Positions 1 to 8,579 of a DNA stretch of 64,000 nt are shown here, piece after piece. Both the position numbers and the translations under genes were made by a program. Position 1 is the first letter of the stretch. Each line of letters begins with the position of its first letter. Source of the DNA: CAYQJS01 sp964417895. Its GTDB lineage: Bacteria; Chloroflexota; UBA6077; SHYK01. The stretch lies in contig CAYQJS010000022.1 of assembly GCA_964417895.1 (NCBI GenBank), forward strand, positions 14,235 to 78,234. The letters run 5' to 3'. The notes beneath the pieces are model-generated. The model had not been told where the DNA came from. It saw only the letters and a list, made by a program, of their open reading frames with translations, and did not search any database.

Positions 1-299
1 TCCCGTTCGACGTGCCAGGCGTCGAGCTGGGGCACCACGGCAGCGAGTGCAGCTTCGACGCGATCATCGGCAAGTACAACCTCGCCGACCCGGCGCTGCA
101 CCGGCTGGCGCTCATCGTGCGCGGGGCAGATACCGATGCCAAGGATCTCACGCCCGAATCGCGCGGCCTGGACGCTATCGCCGAAGGGTTTCGCCTGGCC
201 TTCACCAACGACCATGAGCAGCTGGCTCACGAGCTACCCGTCTACGATGCGCTGTACGCCTATTGCCGCCAGCGCGTCGCGGCAGCGGGGCCCCGCTAG
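1..299 (+). CDS. chrB: Chromate resistance protein ChrB, C-terminal part (5' truncated by window edge)
   Basis: The gene is open from the window edge (codon phase starts at base 3) and ends at 299. The visible ~99 residues begin PFDVPGVELGHHG, then SFDAIIGKYNL, DPALHRLALIVRGAD and LDAIAEGFRL. This is the pattern of the C-terminal chromate-resistance domain of ChrB, a chromate-responsive regulator or helper protein found with ChrA. The GTG at 12 is internal, because the homologous sequence continues upstream of it, so the true start lies outside the window. The next gene overlaps the 3' end by about 37 bases, and chrA follows, which supports the assignment by context. Known of the family: chrB usually precedes chrA. 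What the N-terminal half looks like here cannot be seen. Confidence 0.85.
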   Translation, partial: PFDVPGVELGHHGSECSFDAIIGKYNLADPALHRLALIVRGADTDAKDLTPESRGLDAIAEGFRLAFTNDHEQLAHELPVYDALYAYCRQRVAAAGPR

Positions 300-1546
300 C
301 ATTGGCGACACCATCGCGGCAGCTTCCGTGGGCTGCGCTCCAGCACCGCAACTTCACTCTTCTCGCCGGCGGCCAGTTGGTCAGCCAGATTGGCAGCGGC
401 ATGCAGCAGATCGTCGTTGCCTGGCAAATCTACCAGCTCACGGACTCGGCCCTCAGCGTCGGGCTCACCGGCCTGGCTCGCGCGATTCCGGTGATTGTCT
501 TCTCGCTGGTCGGAGGAGTGGTCGCGGACGCTGTGGACCGGCGTCGCCTGCTGGTGGTGACGCAGGCGCTGGCCATGGCATGCACCGTCGCGCTCGCGCT
601 GCTGACCAGCGGAGGGGCAATCGCCCCGTGGATGATCTACGCGATCACGTTCGTGAACGGGGCGGCCACCTCATTCGATCAGCCCGCGCGACAGGCGCTG
701 GTGCCCTCACTGATACCGCCGACGCAGATCAACAGCGCCGTGAACCTGTTCCTCGTCATCCGCCACACGGGCGCTATCCTCGGCCCGACGGTGGGAGGAC
801 TGGTGGTCGCGGGACTCGGCGTTGCGCCGGCCTACTGGATCAACGCGGCCACCTTCCTGGCGCTCATCGCCGCCCTGCTGGCTATGCGCATTCCACTGGT
901 GGCGGGTCGCACGCGGCAACGGATGAGCCTGGGTATGCTGGTCGAGGGCATCAGCTTCGTCTGGCGCACGCCGGTTGTGCTATCCGTTCTGGGGATCGAT
1001 TTCGTCAATACACTGTTCGGGAATACACGCAGCGCGTGGCCGACGTTCGCCCGCGACATCTTCGAGGCGGGGCCGCAGGGGCTGGGCGTGCTCGGATCGG
1101 CCATGTCAATTGGGGCCATCGTCGGTGTCGGCGCCGCGCTCGTGCTCGGAGACGTGCCGCGCAAGGGGCTCGGGGTCATCCTCTGCAGCCTGGGGTTCGG
1201 GGTCTCGGTCGCAAGCTTCGCGTTGGGCCCCGCGCTGTTCGTGGCGGCCGTCGCGCTCGCCGGGGTTGGCTTCGCCGATGCGATCAACGACAGTATGCAC
1301 CGTACGCTTCTGCTGACCGTTACGCCCGATGCGCTGCAAGGCCGAGTCAACAGTGTCGCCATTATGCTCACGAACGGAGGACCCAGCCTCGGCCAGCTCT
1401 GGGTGGGCTTCCTGGTAAGCGCGCTCGGCCCGAGAGAGGGCGTCGGGCTGGGTGGCGCCGTCGTCATCCTCTTCGCGCTCGCGCTCCTGCTCTTCGCTCG
1501 TCCCCTCGTGCGCTACGGGCGCGCGCCGGCGCGGGCAACCCTATAA
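263..1546 (+). CDS. MFS transporter in the chromate operon
   Basis: This 427-residue hydrophobic protein has about 12 predicted membrane segments and belongs to the MFS_3/DHA3-like group of major facilitator exporters. It opens with the conserved FTLLAGGQLVSQIGSG stretch, has the loop motif GGVVADAVDRRRLL at about residues 77-90, and the typical FDQPARQALVP at about 138-148. The start used here is a TTG overlapping chrB; a start nearer the first membrane helix is possible. It sits between chrB and chrA in one tightly packed unit, and an MFS gene at this place is common in chromate operons. Its own substrate is unknown. Taking part in chromate efflux or tolerance is an inference from position only. 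Confidence 0.85.
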   Translation: MPPARRGSGAPLALATPSRQLPWAALQHRNFTLLAGGQLVSQIGSGMQQIVVAWQIYQLTDSALSVGLTGLARAIPVIVFSLVGGVVADAVDRRRLLVVTQALAMACTVALALLTSGGAIAPWMIYAITFVNGAATSFDQPARQALVPSLIPPTQINSAVNLFLVIRHTGAILGPTVGGLVVAGLGVAPAYWINAATFLALIAALLAMRIPLVAGRTRQRMSLGMLVEGISFVWRTPVVLSVLGIDFVNTLFGNTRSAWPTFARDIFEAGPQGLGVLGSAMSIGAIVGVGAALVLGDVPRKGLGVILCSLGFGVSVASFALGPALFVAAVALAGVGFADAINDSMHRTLLLTVTPDALQGRVNSVAIMLTNGGPSLGQLWVGFLVSALGPREGVGLGGAVVILFALALLLFARPLVRYGRAPARATL

Positions 1547-2876
1547 GGCCGACGTCGGAAGGGAGGGCCGCATCGCAGAGCGCATTGGTTCCAACACGGA
1601 GGCCCCTACCCCCAGCTTTCGCGAGGCGTTCGCCTTCTGGGTGAAGCTGGGGTTCATCAACTTCGGTGGCCCGGCTGGCCAGATCGCCATCATGCACCGC
1701 GAGCTGGTCGACGGACGGCGCTGGGTCACCGAGTCGTTGTTCCTGCGCGCCCTGAACTTCGTGACCGTGCTGCCCGGCCCGGAGGCGCAGCAGCTGGCGA
1801 CGTACATCGGCTGGCGGCTGCACGGGACCCTGGGCGGGATCGTCGCCGGCTCCTTCTTCGTCATCCCCTCGATCTTCGTGCTCCTCGTCCTGAGCTGGCT
1901 CGCGGCCATCGGCGCGGACGTGCCGGCCATCGCCGGGCTGCTCTATGGCATTCAGACGGTGGTGATCGCCATCGTCGTCGAGGCGGTGCTGCGCATCGGC
2001 CGCCGCGCGCTCCGCCACCCGGTCCTTTACGGCATCGCCGCGGCGGCCTTCGTGGGGCTCTACTTCCTCCACGTGCCGTTCCCCATCGTCGTCATCGGCG
2101 CAGGCGTGCTCGGCGCCTTGCTCCACGCCCGATGGCCGGAGCCGTTTCGCCCCCAGGGGCACGGCGCGGCTGCGCAAAGCACGGCGGGGAGCGACGCAGC
2201 GGCGCCTCCTCCTGTACGACGCCTGCTGGCCATGGCCTGGGTTTTCCTGGTGCTGTGGGCCGCGCCCGTGGGCGCCCTCGTCCTGTGGCGGGGACCATCG
2301 GACGTCCTCGTCCAGGAGGCGCTGTTCTTCACCCAGGCCGCGTTCGTGACCATCGGCGGCGCCTACGCTGTGCTCAGCTATATCGCGGATGTCGCGGTGA
2401 ACGTCTACGGGTGGGTGGACGCCCACCAGATGGTGCAGGGGCTCGGGCTGGCGGAATCGACGCCCGGCCCGCTCATCATGGTCACCCAGTACGTCGGGTT
2501 CCTCGGAGCCTGGCGCCATCACGGCGACCTGGACCCGCTCCTCGCGGGCGTCCTCGGCGCGTTGACCACGACTTACGTGACGTTCTTGCCCAGCTTTTTC
2601 TTCGTGCTCGGCGGCGCCCCCTACTTCGAAGCACTCGCGGGGAACCGCCGCCTGCAGGCGAGCCTGACCGCCGTCACGGCGGCCATCGTCGGCGTGATCC
2701 TGAACCTGGCGGTGTTCTTCGGCCTCCAGGTGCTCCTGCCGGGGGGCCGCCTCGACGGCTTCGCGCTGGCGATGGGCTTGGCAGCGTATCTAGCGCTATG
2801 GCGCCTGAAGCTGCCGGTCTACCTGCTGGTCCCCGCTGGCGCGGCGCTGGGGATGGTCTGGACACTGAAGGGGTAG
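1452..2876 (+). CDS. chrA: Chromate transporter ChrA (CHR family)
   Basis: ChrA exports chromate across the inner membrane. The 474-residue frame holds the two signature blocks of the CHR family: FGGPAGQIA at about residue 72 and LPGPEAQQLATYIGW at about residue 112. It is a two-domain (long) form: the motif set recurs in the second half as FVTIGGAYAVL and ESTPGPLIM. Many hydrophobic helices are visible. The start is unclear. The only usual start codon upstream of the first signature is GTG 1452, which overlaps the MFS gene by 95 bases, and the first ~50 residues look unlike ChrA; real translation may begin near 1585 at a rare codon. It is the third gene of the chrB-MFS-chrA unit. Confidence 0.92.
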   Translation: MAPSSSSSRSRSCSSLVPSCATGARRRGQPYKADVGREGRIAERIGSNTEAPTPSFREAFAFWVKLGFINFGGPAGQIAIMHRELVDGRRWVTESLFLRALNFVTVLPGPEAQQLATYIGWRLHGTLGGIVAGSFFVIPSIFVLLVLSWLAAIGADVPAIAGLLYGIQTVVIAIVVEAVLRIGRRALRHPVLYGIAAAAFVGLYFLHVPFPIVVIGAGVLGALLHARWPEPFRPQGHGAAAQSTAGSDAAAPPPVRRLLAMAWVFLVLWAAPVGALVLWRGPSDVLVQEALFFTQAAFVTIGGAYAVLSYIADVAVNVYGWVDAHQMVQGLGLAESTPGPLIMVTQYVGFLGAWRHHGDLDPLLAGVLGALTTTYVTFLPSFFFVLGGAPYFEALAGNRRLQASLTAVTAAIVGVILNLAVFFGLQVLLPGGRLDGFALAMGLAAYLALWRLKLPVYLLVPAGAALGMVWTLKG

Positions 2877-3163
2877 CGGAGCGCCTTCGCTCGCCCAACT
2901 GCACGACCGTTCCGATGAGCGGACCTGTGCTCGGCTCTGATAGCTCTACTCACCGATGAAGAACAAAGAAGCCGAGACGGAGCGGGTATTTCAACAAATG
3001 GCGTTTCGTGAAATAACAGGCGCACCCCGACGGTTGTATTCTTATGGGTGACATAGATAGGTCGCCCCGCAAAAAGCCGCGCGTAGCGCACAAGCCCGGA
3101 CGACGGCGCCCGACTCGGGGCTGTGACATGCTCATGCGTTCGCGCCGACGAGCCGGTGCGATC

Positions 3164-3607
3164 TCACAGCTGGGTAGTCGGGATTAGGACCGTGAGCCCG
3201 TACTGGACAAAGTGGTGATCGAAGGTAAATGCGAACTGAATGCCCAATCGTTCCATCACCACGAAGCTGATCGCGTCTGCGAAGGAGAAATCCTTGTCGT
3301 CATAGCGGAAGAGAATCTCTTTGGCCCGCTCCTCGTCCTGCGCGCGAATGCGAATGACGCGGGTACGGCTGGCGGCGATATCGCGGAGGAATTGACCCGC
3401 CACGGAGCGACCGAGGCGCGCTAGCATCAGTGCGTGGCATTCGATCAGGAGGATGTTCGTGCTGTACTGCGCGTATCGTGCATCGGAGAGATGGCCCAGG
3501 ATCGAACGGGCCGCCGAGTAGTCAGCTTCGCGGGTGTCCGCTAGGGCGAAGTAGGCGGAGGTATCGACGAATACCCGCCGTGAGGCGATTGGGAGGCGAG
3601 CCCTCAT
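3164..3607 (-). CDS. VapC-like PIN-domain toxin
   Basis: This 147-residue PIN-domain ribonuclease is the probable toxin of a type II toxin-antitoxin pair. The first acidic residue is in VFVDTSAYFAL (about residue 15), a conserved Glu follows in NILLIECHA, and the late acidic group is in FSFADAISFVVM with a further Asp in FTFDHHF; these are the metal-binding positions of PIN enzymes. The start ATG overlaps the stop of the upstream antitoxin gene by four bases (ATGA), so the two are translationally coupled. Which RNA it cuts cannot be told from sequence. Confidence 0.85.
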   Translation of the reverse strand: MRARLPIASRRVFVDTSAYFALADTREADYSAARSILGHLSDARYAQYSTNILLIECHALMLARLGRSVAGQFLRDIAASRTRVIRIRAQDEERAKEILFRYDDKDFSFADAISFVVMERLGIQFAFTFDHHFVQYGLTVLIPTTQL

Positions 3608-3894
3608 GCCCGCTTCGTGGCATAGGCCTCAGCCAGGTACTTGCGCTTATTGCGGGCAACGTCGCCCGGGCCCTCAGAGCTGGCCATACCCACAATGTTC
3701 CAGAGCGGATCATTCCTGGTCACGATCCCGGACTTCCGCTCCCTGCGGGGAGCAACGGGAACTGGGCTCAGGATTGCGATCTGGTCCCCGTTGCGCTGGA
3801 GCACGCAGGGCTCGCCACTCTCTCTAACCTTCTCAGCGATGCTCAGAAGCTCGGGCACGTTGGCTACGTCGACTGCTTTCAGCTTTCTGGCCAT
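3604..3894 (-). CDS. Antitoxin of the PIN toxin pair
   Basis: This 96-residue protein lies directly upstream of, and overlaps, the PIN toxin gene. Residues 1-50 (ending GEPCVLQRNGDQIAIL) resemble the N-terminal DNA-binding part of Phd/YefM-type antitoxins. The rest is charged and likely disordered, fitting a toxin-wrapping tail. By family habit it would neutralise the toxin and repress the shared promoter in 3895-4085. The exact antitoxin class is uncertain because the similarity is weak by eye. Confidence 0.7.
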   Translation of the reverse strand: MARKLKAVDVANVPELLSIAEKVRESGEPCVLQRNGDQIAILSPVPVAPRRERKSGIVTRNDPLWNIVGMASSEGPGDVARNKRKYLAEAYATKRA

Positions 3895-4085
3895 GGCTCT
3901 TCACCCCTTGTCACGCCGATTATCGCACCTCGGGCCAGTGCCGCTGCCGCCTAGGTTGGAGGCCCTCCACATCGGTTTCGGTCAGGCTGACTCCGCTTGG
4001 CCTGCTTGCGGTCGGATCGGGCGTTCCCACGCATGAGCCGATCCCCAGCTTGCCAGAGGTGACGAACCTCAGGATCGGTGACAGC

Positions 4086-4397
4086 CTAGCGCTCGCCCAA
4101 ATGCGCCCGTAGCAGCGATTGAAAGAGCTTGCCGTGATTGGGCAGCTTGAGATGAAGCAGCTCGTGGACGATCACTTCGATGCGAAACCGAGGCTCTGCA
4201 CGCAGGAGCTCCAGGTCAAACGTGAGCCGGCCCTTGCTGGAGCAGCTCGCCCACTTCCGACGCATCGCCCGCAAGCGGATTTCTCTCGGGGCTACCCCCA
4301 GCCTGCGTGCCCAGGCGTCAACTTCCGCCCGAAACAATGCGGTAGGGACTAGCTCCTCAAGTAACGGGGCGGGCACACGTTCGGCTACGGTCGGCAT
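4086..4397 (-). CDS. YgjP/SprT-like (DUF45) zinc metallopeptidase, short form
   Basis: This 103-residue protein has the zinc site VHELLH (residues about 79-84) followed by HGKLF, and just before it RLRAMRRKWASCSSKGRL, the block typical of YgjP/WLM-type metallopeptidases. These are usually 200 or more residues, so this is a short form holding mainly the catalytic region. Its ATG shares one base with the stop of hsdR (TGATG), so it is coupled to the restriction subunit. Such peptidases are often seen beside hsdR; a role in proteolytic control of the restriction subunit has been suggested by that linkage but is inference here. Confidence 0.8.
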   Translation of the reverse strand: MPTVAERVPAPLLEELVPTALFRAEVDAWARRLGVAPREIRLRAMRRKWASCSSKGRLTFDLELLRAEPRFRIEVIVHELLHLKLPNHGKLFQSLLRAHLGER

Positions 4398-7288
4398 CAG
4401 GGTTCCCGGCGCAGGACGCTGAGGATCTCCTCCGCGATCGCCGGCACCTCTTGCACTTGCAAGGCGTCCAGCGCTTCGTAGAGGGCGCGCCGGACCGCGC
4501 GGCCTTCGGCCTCACTGGCACGCCAGTGCGGATGCTCCTGGAACGCTCGATCCATCTGTTCAGCCGCTCGCGGTGCGTCGTCAACTCCCCGCCGCTTCAG
4601 GAGCCAGAGGACCGCGAAGGCCTCGGTGGAGACGTCCCGGTCCGCCTGTTCGGCTCGGGCGGCAAGCATCTCGCGGGCGAGCTCCTCCAGCGCTTTAAGT
4701 GCCTGCTCGGTGGAAAGCTGTCGCTCCTTGAACAGCGCGGCAATCTCGTCCGCCCTTGCGCCAATCGAGATGAGGTACGGCGCGAGGTTCGCCTTGGCGG
4801 CCACCTCCTGCTGAATGCTCTTGAGCAGGTTGAACACCTTGACCGTCGCGGGCTTGTTCGAGAGGGCGATCTCGTCGAGCGTCTGGGCTGTGATTTCGTA
4901 GACGGCGAGAGCTTCCGAGACGGCATCCACGTGGGTGTGTTCCTGGACGAGGTAGGCTGTCTTGCGGGCCAGGTCGCGGAGATCGGGCGCACCGGGCTCG
5001 TATGCGGCTCGCAACAGCTTGTAAATGTCGGCCACGCGCTCGTAGTCGTCGATGTACGGCCGCAAGAAGGCGTCGGGAGAGATGATCTCATACAGGTCCT
5101 CGAGTTCCAGGAAAAAGCGATAGTAGCGGTGGCGTGCTTCCTCATCCAGGAAGGCGTCCAGAACGGCCTCCGCTCGCTTGTCCGCGACCATGCCTTCGCC
5201 CAGCCGGAGGCAACCCGCCCGAGCCTCGGCCATCAGCTTTGCAAATCGCTCCTGGAGTACATCCAGCCCCTCTACGACACTTTGAACGTCCCGGGAATCA
5301 AAGGCGAGCGCCTTCTCCAGGTTCTCGAAGATGCCAACGAAATCCAGCACGAAGCCACCCGGCTTGGCCTTTCCCCCCTCATCTTCATAGGGACGGTTAA
5401 CCCGCGCGATTGCCTGGAGCAGCACGTGGTCCCGCATCGGCTTATCGAGGTACATGCAGTAGAGCAGGGGGGCGTCGAACCCGGTCAGGAGTTTCTCGGT
5501 GACGATCAGTACCTGCGGACTGCTATCTCGCTTTAAGAAGGCCTTGCGGATCCGCTGCTCCTCGTCTTCCGAGAGGTGATGCTTCGCCAGCTCGGGCGGG
5601 TCATTGTGGGCGGTGCTGATGACGACGGCGGAAGCTTCTGGATCGAGGTATTGGTCGAGCGCTTCCTTGTAGAGAGCGCAAGCTTCTCGATCCACAGCCA
5701 CGAGGAACGCCTTGTAGCCCATTGGTGCAACGGTGTTCGTGTAGTGCTGGGCGACGTACTGGGCCACGCGCTGGACACGATCGCGGTTCTTCAGCATGTT
5801 CCGCAGGGTGACTGCTTTCTCGAGGATCTTGTTCAGGTCCTCGATATCACTCAGGCCTTCGGCATCCGCCAGATCGAGAAATTCGCTCTCCAGAACCTCT
5901 CGATTTGGCCGCAGATCGTTAGGCGCGAGTGTGTAATAGAGCGGTACCGTCGTCCCGTCCTCAATGGACTCTTTGATGGAATACTTATCGAGGTAGCCAG
6001 TTTCCGGATCGTCGACGCCGAAGACCTTGAACGTGCCCTTGCCATACGCCGTACGGTCGACTGGAGTCCCCGTGAAGCCGAGGTAGGTGGCGTGTGGCAA
6101 GGCGCCCATGAGGTAGTTGCCCAGGTCTCCACCGGTGGATCGGTGGGCCTCGTCCACCAGCACGAAGACGTTGGATCGCGTGTTGAGGTTGGCCGGGATA
6201 TCGTCGAACTTGTGAATCATCGAGACGATCAGGCCCCGGTAACCGCCCCGCAAGAGCTGCTGCAGGGCGACCTTGCTGTTCGCCAGCTGGAACCGCTCGA
6301 CACCGCACGCCTTGAGGTTGCCGAAGAGCTGAGCTTCCAGCTCATTGCGGTCCACGAGCATCAACACGGTCGGATTGTTGAACGCTTGCTCGGTCATGAG
6401 TTTCTTGGCAATCGTGACCATCGTGAAGGTCTTGCCGGAGCCCTGGGTATGCCAGATGAGCCCGCGCTTGCGGCTGGGATCGCGGGCCCTGAAGGCCGCG
6501 CGGTCCACGGCCCGCATCTGATGTGGCCGGAGCACAACCTTGCCGAGCTCTCCGTCGCGTCGAGTGAAAAGGATGAAATCCGAGAGGACACGCAGCACGC
6601 GCGGGGGCGCGATGAATGTCTTGATGAGAGACTCGAAGTCCTGGCCCGCGGCTTCATCCCGCCAGTTGAAAAGCCCCTTGCGCTCGAGGTTCCAGGTTGC
6701 CCCGTAGTAGAAGTGGACGAGGTGTGTCAGCGAGTAGAGCTGGACGAGCGCCATTAGCTGCGCGCCGTCACGGTGGTAGCGGCGCGTCTGGTCGAGGCTC
6801 TCGGCGATCCCGTCGATCTTGGTAGCCGCCTTGGCTTCCACGCTGATGATTGGGACGCCGTTCAGGGCGAAGACGACATCCGGCCGGATCGTGTGACTGC
6901 CGCTGGCGAAGCTGAACTCGTCGGTCACCTGGAACACGTTGTTCTCGACGTGGTCGAAGTCCACAAGCCGCAGGGGACGCTCGCGCTTTTCAGCGGCGAC
7001 GAACACGTTCCGGGCGCCGCATAGGTAGTCCCAGGCGTCGAGGTTTCCCTCGATAGTTGGGCGGACGCGGTGCAACTGGCCGAGGATCGCGTCGGCGCCC
7101 GCGGCGTCGACGTAGCCGGGATTCAGCCGTTGAACTTGGGCCAAGAAAGTGTCCCATAGGATGGGGTTGGAGGCGATCCTCCGCTGGCGAAGCGCTTCCT
7201 CGGGGCCCAGGTAGGTCCACCCCGCCTCTTCCGCATAGCGGATCAGGCGAGTCTGGACAACAGCCCGCTCGCTAGCGAGGCTCGCCAT
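4397..7288 (-). CDS. hsdR: Type I restriction endonuclease R subunit (system 1)
   Basis: This 963-residue motor and nuclease subunit translocates and cuts unmethylated DNA. The N-terminal PD-(D/E)XK nuclease shows PDVVFALNG (Asp about 137) and ISVEAK (Glu 151, Lys 153). The SF2 translocase follows with Walker A TQGSGKT (about 281-287), DEAH at 379-382, FTGTPVD, and motif [12 protein letters not shown]. The C-terminal third is helical and probably contacts the methylase core. The gene is complete. It overlaps hsdS by 17 bases upstream and the metallopeptidase gene by one base downstream, so hsdM-hsdS-hsdR-peptidase form one minus-strand operon. All catalytic motifs appear intact. Confidence 0.97.
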   Translation of the reverse strand: MASLASERAVVQTRLIRYAEEAGWTYLGPEEALRQRRIASNPILWDTFLAQVQRLNPGYVDAAGADAILGQLHRVRPTIEGNLDAWDYLCGARNVFVAAEKRERPLRLVDFDHVENNVFQVTDEFSFASGSHTIRPDVVFALNGVPIISVEAKAATKIDGIAESLDQTRRYHRDGAQLMALVQLYSLTHLVHFYYGATWNLERKGLFNWRDEAAGQDFESLIKTFIAPPRVLRVLSDFILFTRRDGELGKVVLRPHQMRAVDRAAFRARDPSRKRGLIWHTQGSGKTFTMVTIAKKLMTEQAFNNPTVLMLVDRNELEAQLFGNLKACGVERFQLANSKVALQQLLRGGYRGLIVSMIHKFDDIPANLNTRSNVFVLVDEAHRSTGGDLGNYLMGALPHATYLGFTGTPVDRTAYGKGTFKVFGVDDPETGYLDKYSIKESIEDGTTVPLYYTLAPNDLRPNREVLESEFLDLADAEGLSDIEDLNKILEKAVTLRNMLKNRDRVQRVAQYVAQHYTNTVAPMGYKAFLVAVDREACALYKEALDQYLDPEASAVVISTAHNDPPELAKHHLSEDEEQRIRKAFLKRDSSPQVLIVTEKLLTGFDAPLLYCMYLDKPMRDHVLLQAIARVNRPYEDEGGKAKPGGFVLDFVGIFENLEKALAFDSRDVQSVVEGLDVLQERFAKLMAEARAGCLRLGEGMVADKRAEAVLDAFLDEEARHRYYRFFLELEDLYEIISPDAFLRPYIDDYERVADIYKLLRAAYEPGAPDLRDLARKTAYLVQEHTHVDAVSEALAVYEITAQTLDEIALSNKPATVKVFNLLKSIQQEVAAKANLAPYLISIGARADEIAALFKERQLSTEQALKALEELAREMLAARAEQADRDVSTEAFAVLWLLKRRGVDDAPRAAEQMDRAFQEHPHWRASEAEGRAVRRALYEALDALQVQEVPAIAEEILSVLRREP

Positions 7289-8579
7289 TTCTGGCCTCGA
7301 TCGCTTCAGGCGGGACTCGGAGTTTTCCCGTCAAGAGCTGCTCAAGAAGGGAGCGAAAAAACTGGCGAAGGGCGGTGAGGCGGACACCTTCGACCCGCAG
7401 CTTCCGATCTGCAGCATCCAGGGCGGCGCCGATCATCGCCTGCTCGTGCAGGCTGGGTAGCGCTATTCTCTCCGAGAGGACATCGCTGTCAGTTACCGCC
7501 GGATAGCCGGTACCGCGCTGCCGTGCTGACACCCTCGCAACAAATTCCTCTCGCGTAACCGCGTGGAAGAGGTAGGAGGGGACGGAACATTCCGGCAACG
7601 GTCTCATGACGCAGAACGCAGTTGACGCCACCTGACCGTCGAGTTCGGTGCCGACCCGCGCTATCCTCCGGAGGTAGGGCCTGACGGTAGCGAAGATCAC
7701 GTCGTCTTGCCTAACCTCCTTCCGCGCCCTGCTTGGTGCCTGGCCGCCTAGAAGCCGGGTGGCCCCAACTATCGCCCGAAACTCGCTGGCTACCGCAGAC
7801 ACGTCAATGTAGGTGAACTCTGCCTGGGGGGTCCTAGCGGGGTTCACCAGGCGCCCCCGCCCAACGATGTCGCGCAATTGCACAAGTTTCCAGTGGGCTG
7901 GCCCCCGGCCGATCTCGGTATCGTGGAGAGGGACATGCTCGGCGTACGAGATGGGCAGGGGGCCATAGGTAAACAGGTAGTCCATGAGCGACCGCTTGAG
8001 CTGCTCCGCAGCCGAGATGATACGTTCCGTCGCCTCAATTGCTCGCTGAACCTCGTCCAGCACGCGGGCAATGGCCCGCTGCTCGGGAAGGGGAGGAAGG
8101 GGGATGTGGCCATCAAGTACCTGCGAGTCAGTTATCGCTGGGTAGCCGACGCCGTGTTGGTGAGCTGAAACCTCGGTCACAAACCTTGGCCAGAGCACGG
8201 CGAAATAGAGAAACGAGGGATGAACCAGCTCTTCGTTCGCGCGCAGCACGCAAAAGGCTGTCGAACATACTTGGCCGTCAAGCGCCTCTGGGACTCGCGC
8301 CACTCGACGGAGTGAAGGCCTGACTGTAGCGTAGAGCACATCATTCGCTGCGATTCCCTTCCGTGCTCTACTCGGCGCCTGTGCACCCAAGAGCACGGTA
8401 GGGCTCGTTATGGCCAGGCGTTCCCGGTCCACCGACGACACGTCGATATAGGTGAACCATTCGGCAGGCCGCGCTCCGGGATTGACGAGTGGCGTCTTGC
8501 GGACGAGTCCCCTTACCCGTGCCCTCGGCCACACCGCTTCCGGGTCAACGATTGAGGAGTAGACAGCTTGGGCTACCAT
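7272..8579 (-). CDS. hsdS: Type I specificity subunit HsdS (system 1) with two near-identical target domains
   Basis: This 435-residue subunit selects the DNA site for both methylation and cutting. Two target-recognition domains are visible, each followed by a helical spacer; the first spacer starts [19 protein letters not shown] and the second begins at LHEQAMIG. The two domains are clearly alike along their whole length: both contain FTYIDVS, QAPSRARK, VRP-LRR-ARV, DGQV-STAFCV and GYPA-TDS. Most HsdS proteins have dissimilar domains and so read asymmetric bipartite sites, so this one probably reads a site with similar or palindromic halves. It overlaps hsdM by 7 bases. The duplication also makes the gene prone to internal recombination. 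Confidence 0.95.
   Translation of the reverse strand: MVAQAVYSSIVDPEAVWPRARVRGLVRKTPLVNPGARPAEWFTYIDVSSVDRERLAITSPTVLLGAQAPSRARKGIAANDVLYATVRPSLRRVARVPEALDGQVCSTAFCVLRANEELVHPSFLYFAVLWPRFVTEVSAHQHGVGYPAITDSQVLDGHIPLPPLPEQRAIARVLDEVQRAIEATERIISAAEQLKRSLMDYLFTYGPLPISYAEHVPLHDTEIGRGPAHWKLVQLRDIVGRGRLVNPARTPQAEFTYIDVSAVASEFRAIVGATRLLGGQAPSRARKEVRQDDVIFATVRPYLRRIARVGTELDGQVASTAFCVMRPLPECSVPSYLFHAVTREEFVARVSARQRGTGYPAVTDSDVLSERIALPSLHEQAMIGAALDAADRKLRVEGVRLTALRQFFRSLLEQLLTGKLRVPPEAIEARNGEPR

Noticed and set aside
1464..2522. Long minus-strand frame (352 codons) over chrA
   Set aside because: Arg/His/Gln/Asp-rich shadow of a GC-rich gene; the plus strand has clear ChrA motifs.
2132..2959. 275-codon plus-strand frame inside chrA
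   Set aside because: Pro/Arg/Gly-rich out-of-frame reading of chrA with no recognisable domain.
5576..6757. 393-codon plus-strand frame opposite hsdR1
   Set aside because: Antisense of the R subunit, no motifs; caused by third-position GC.
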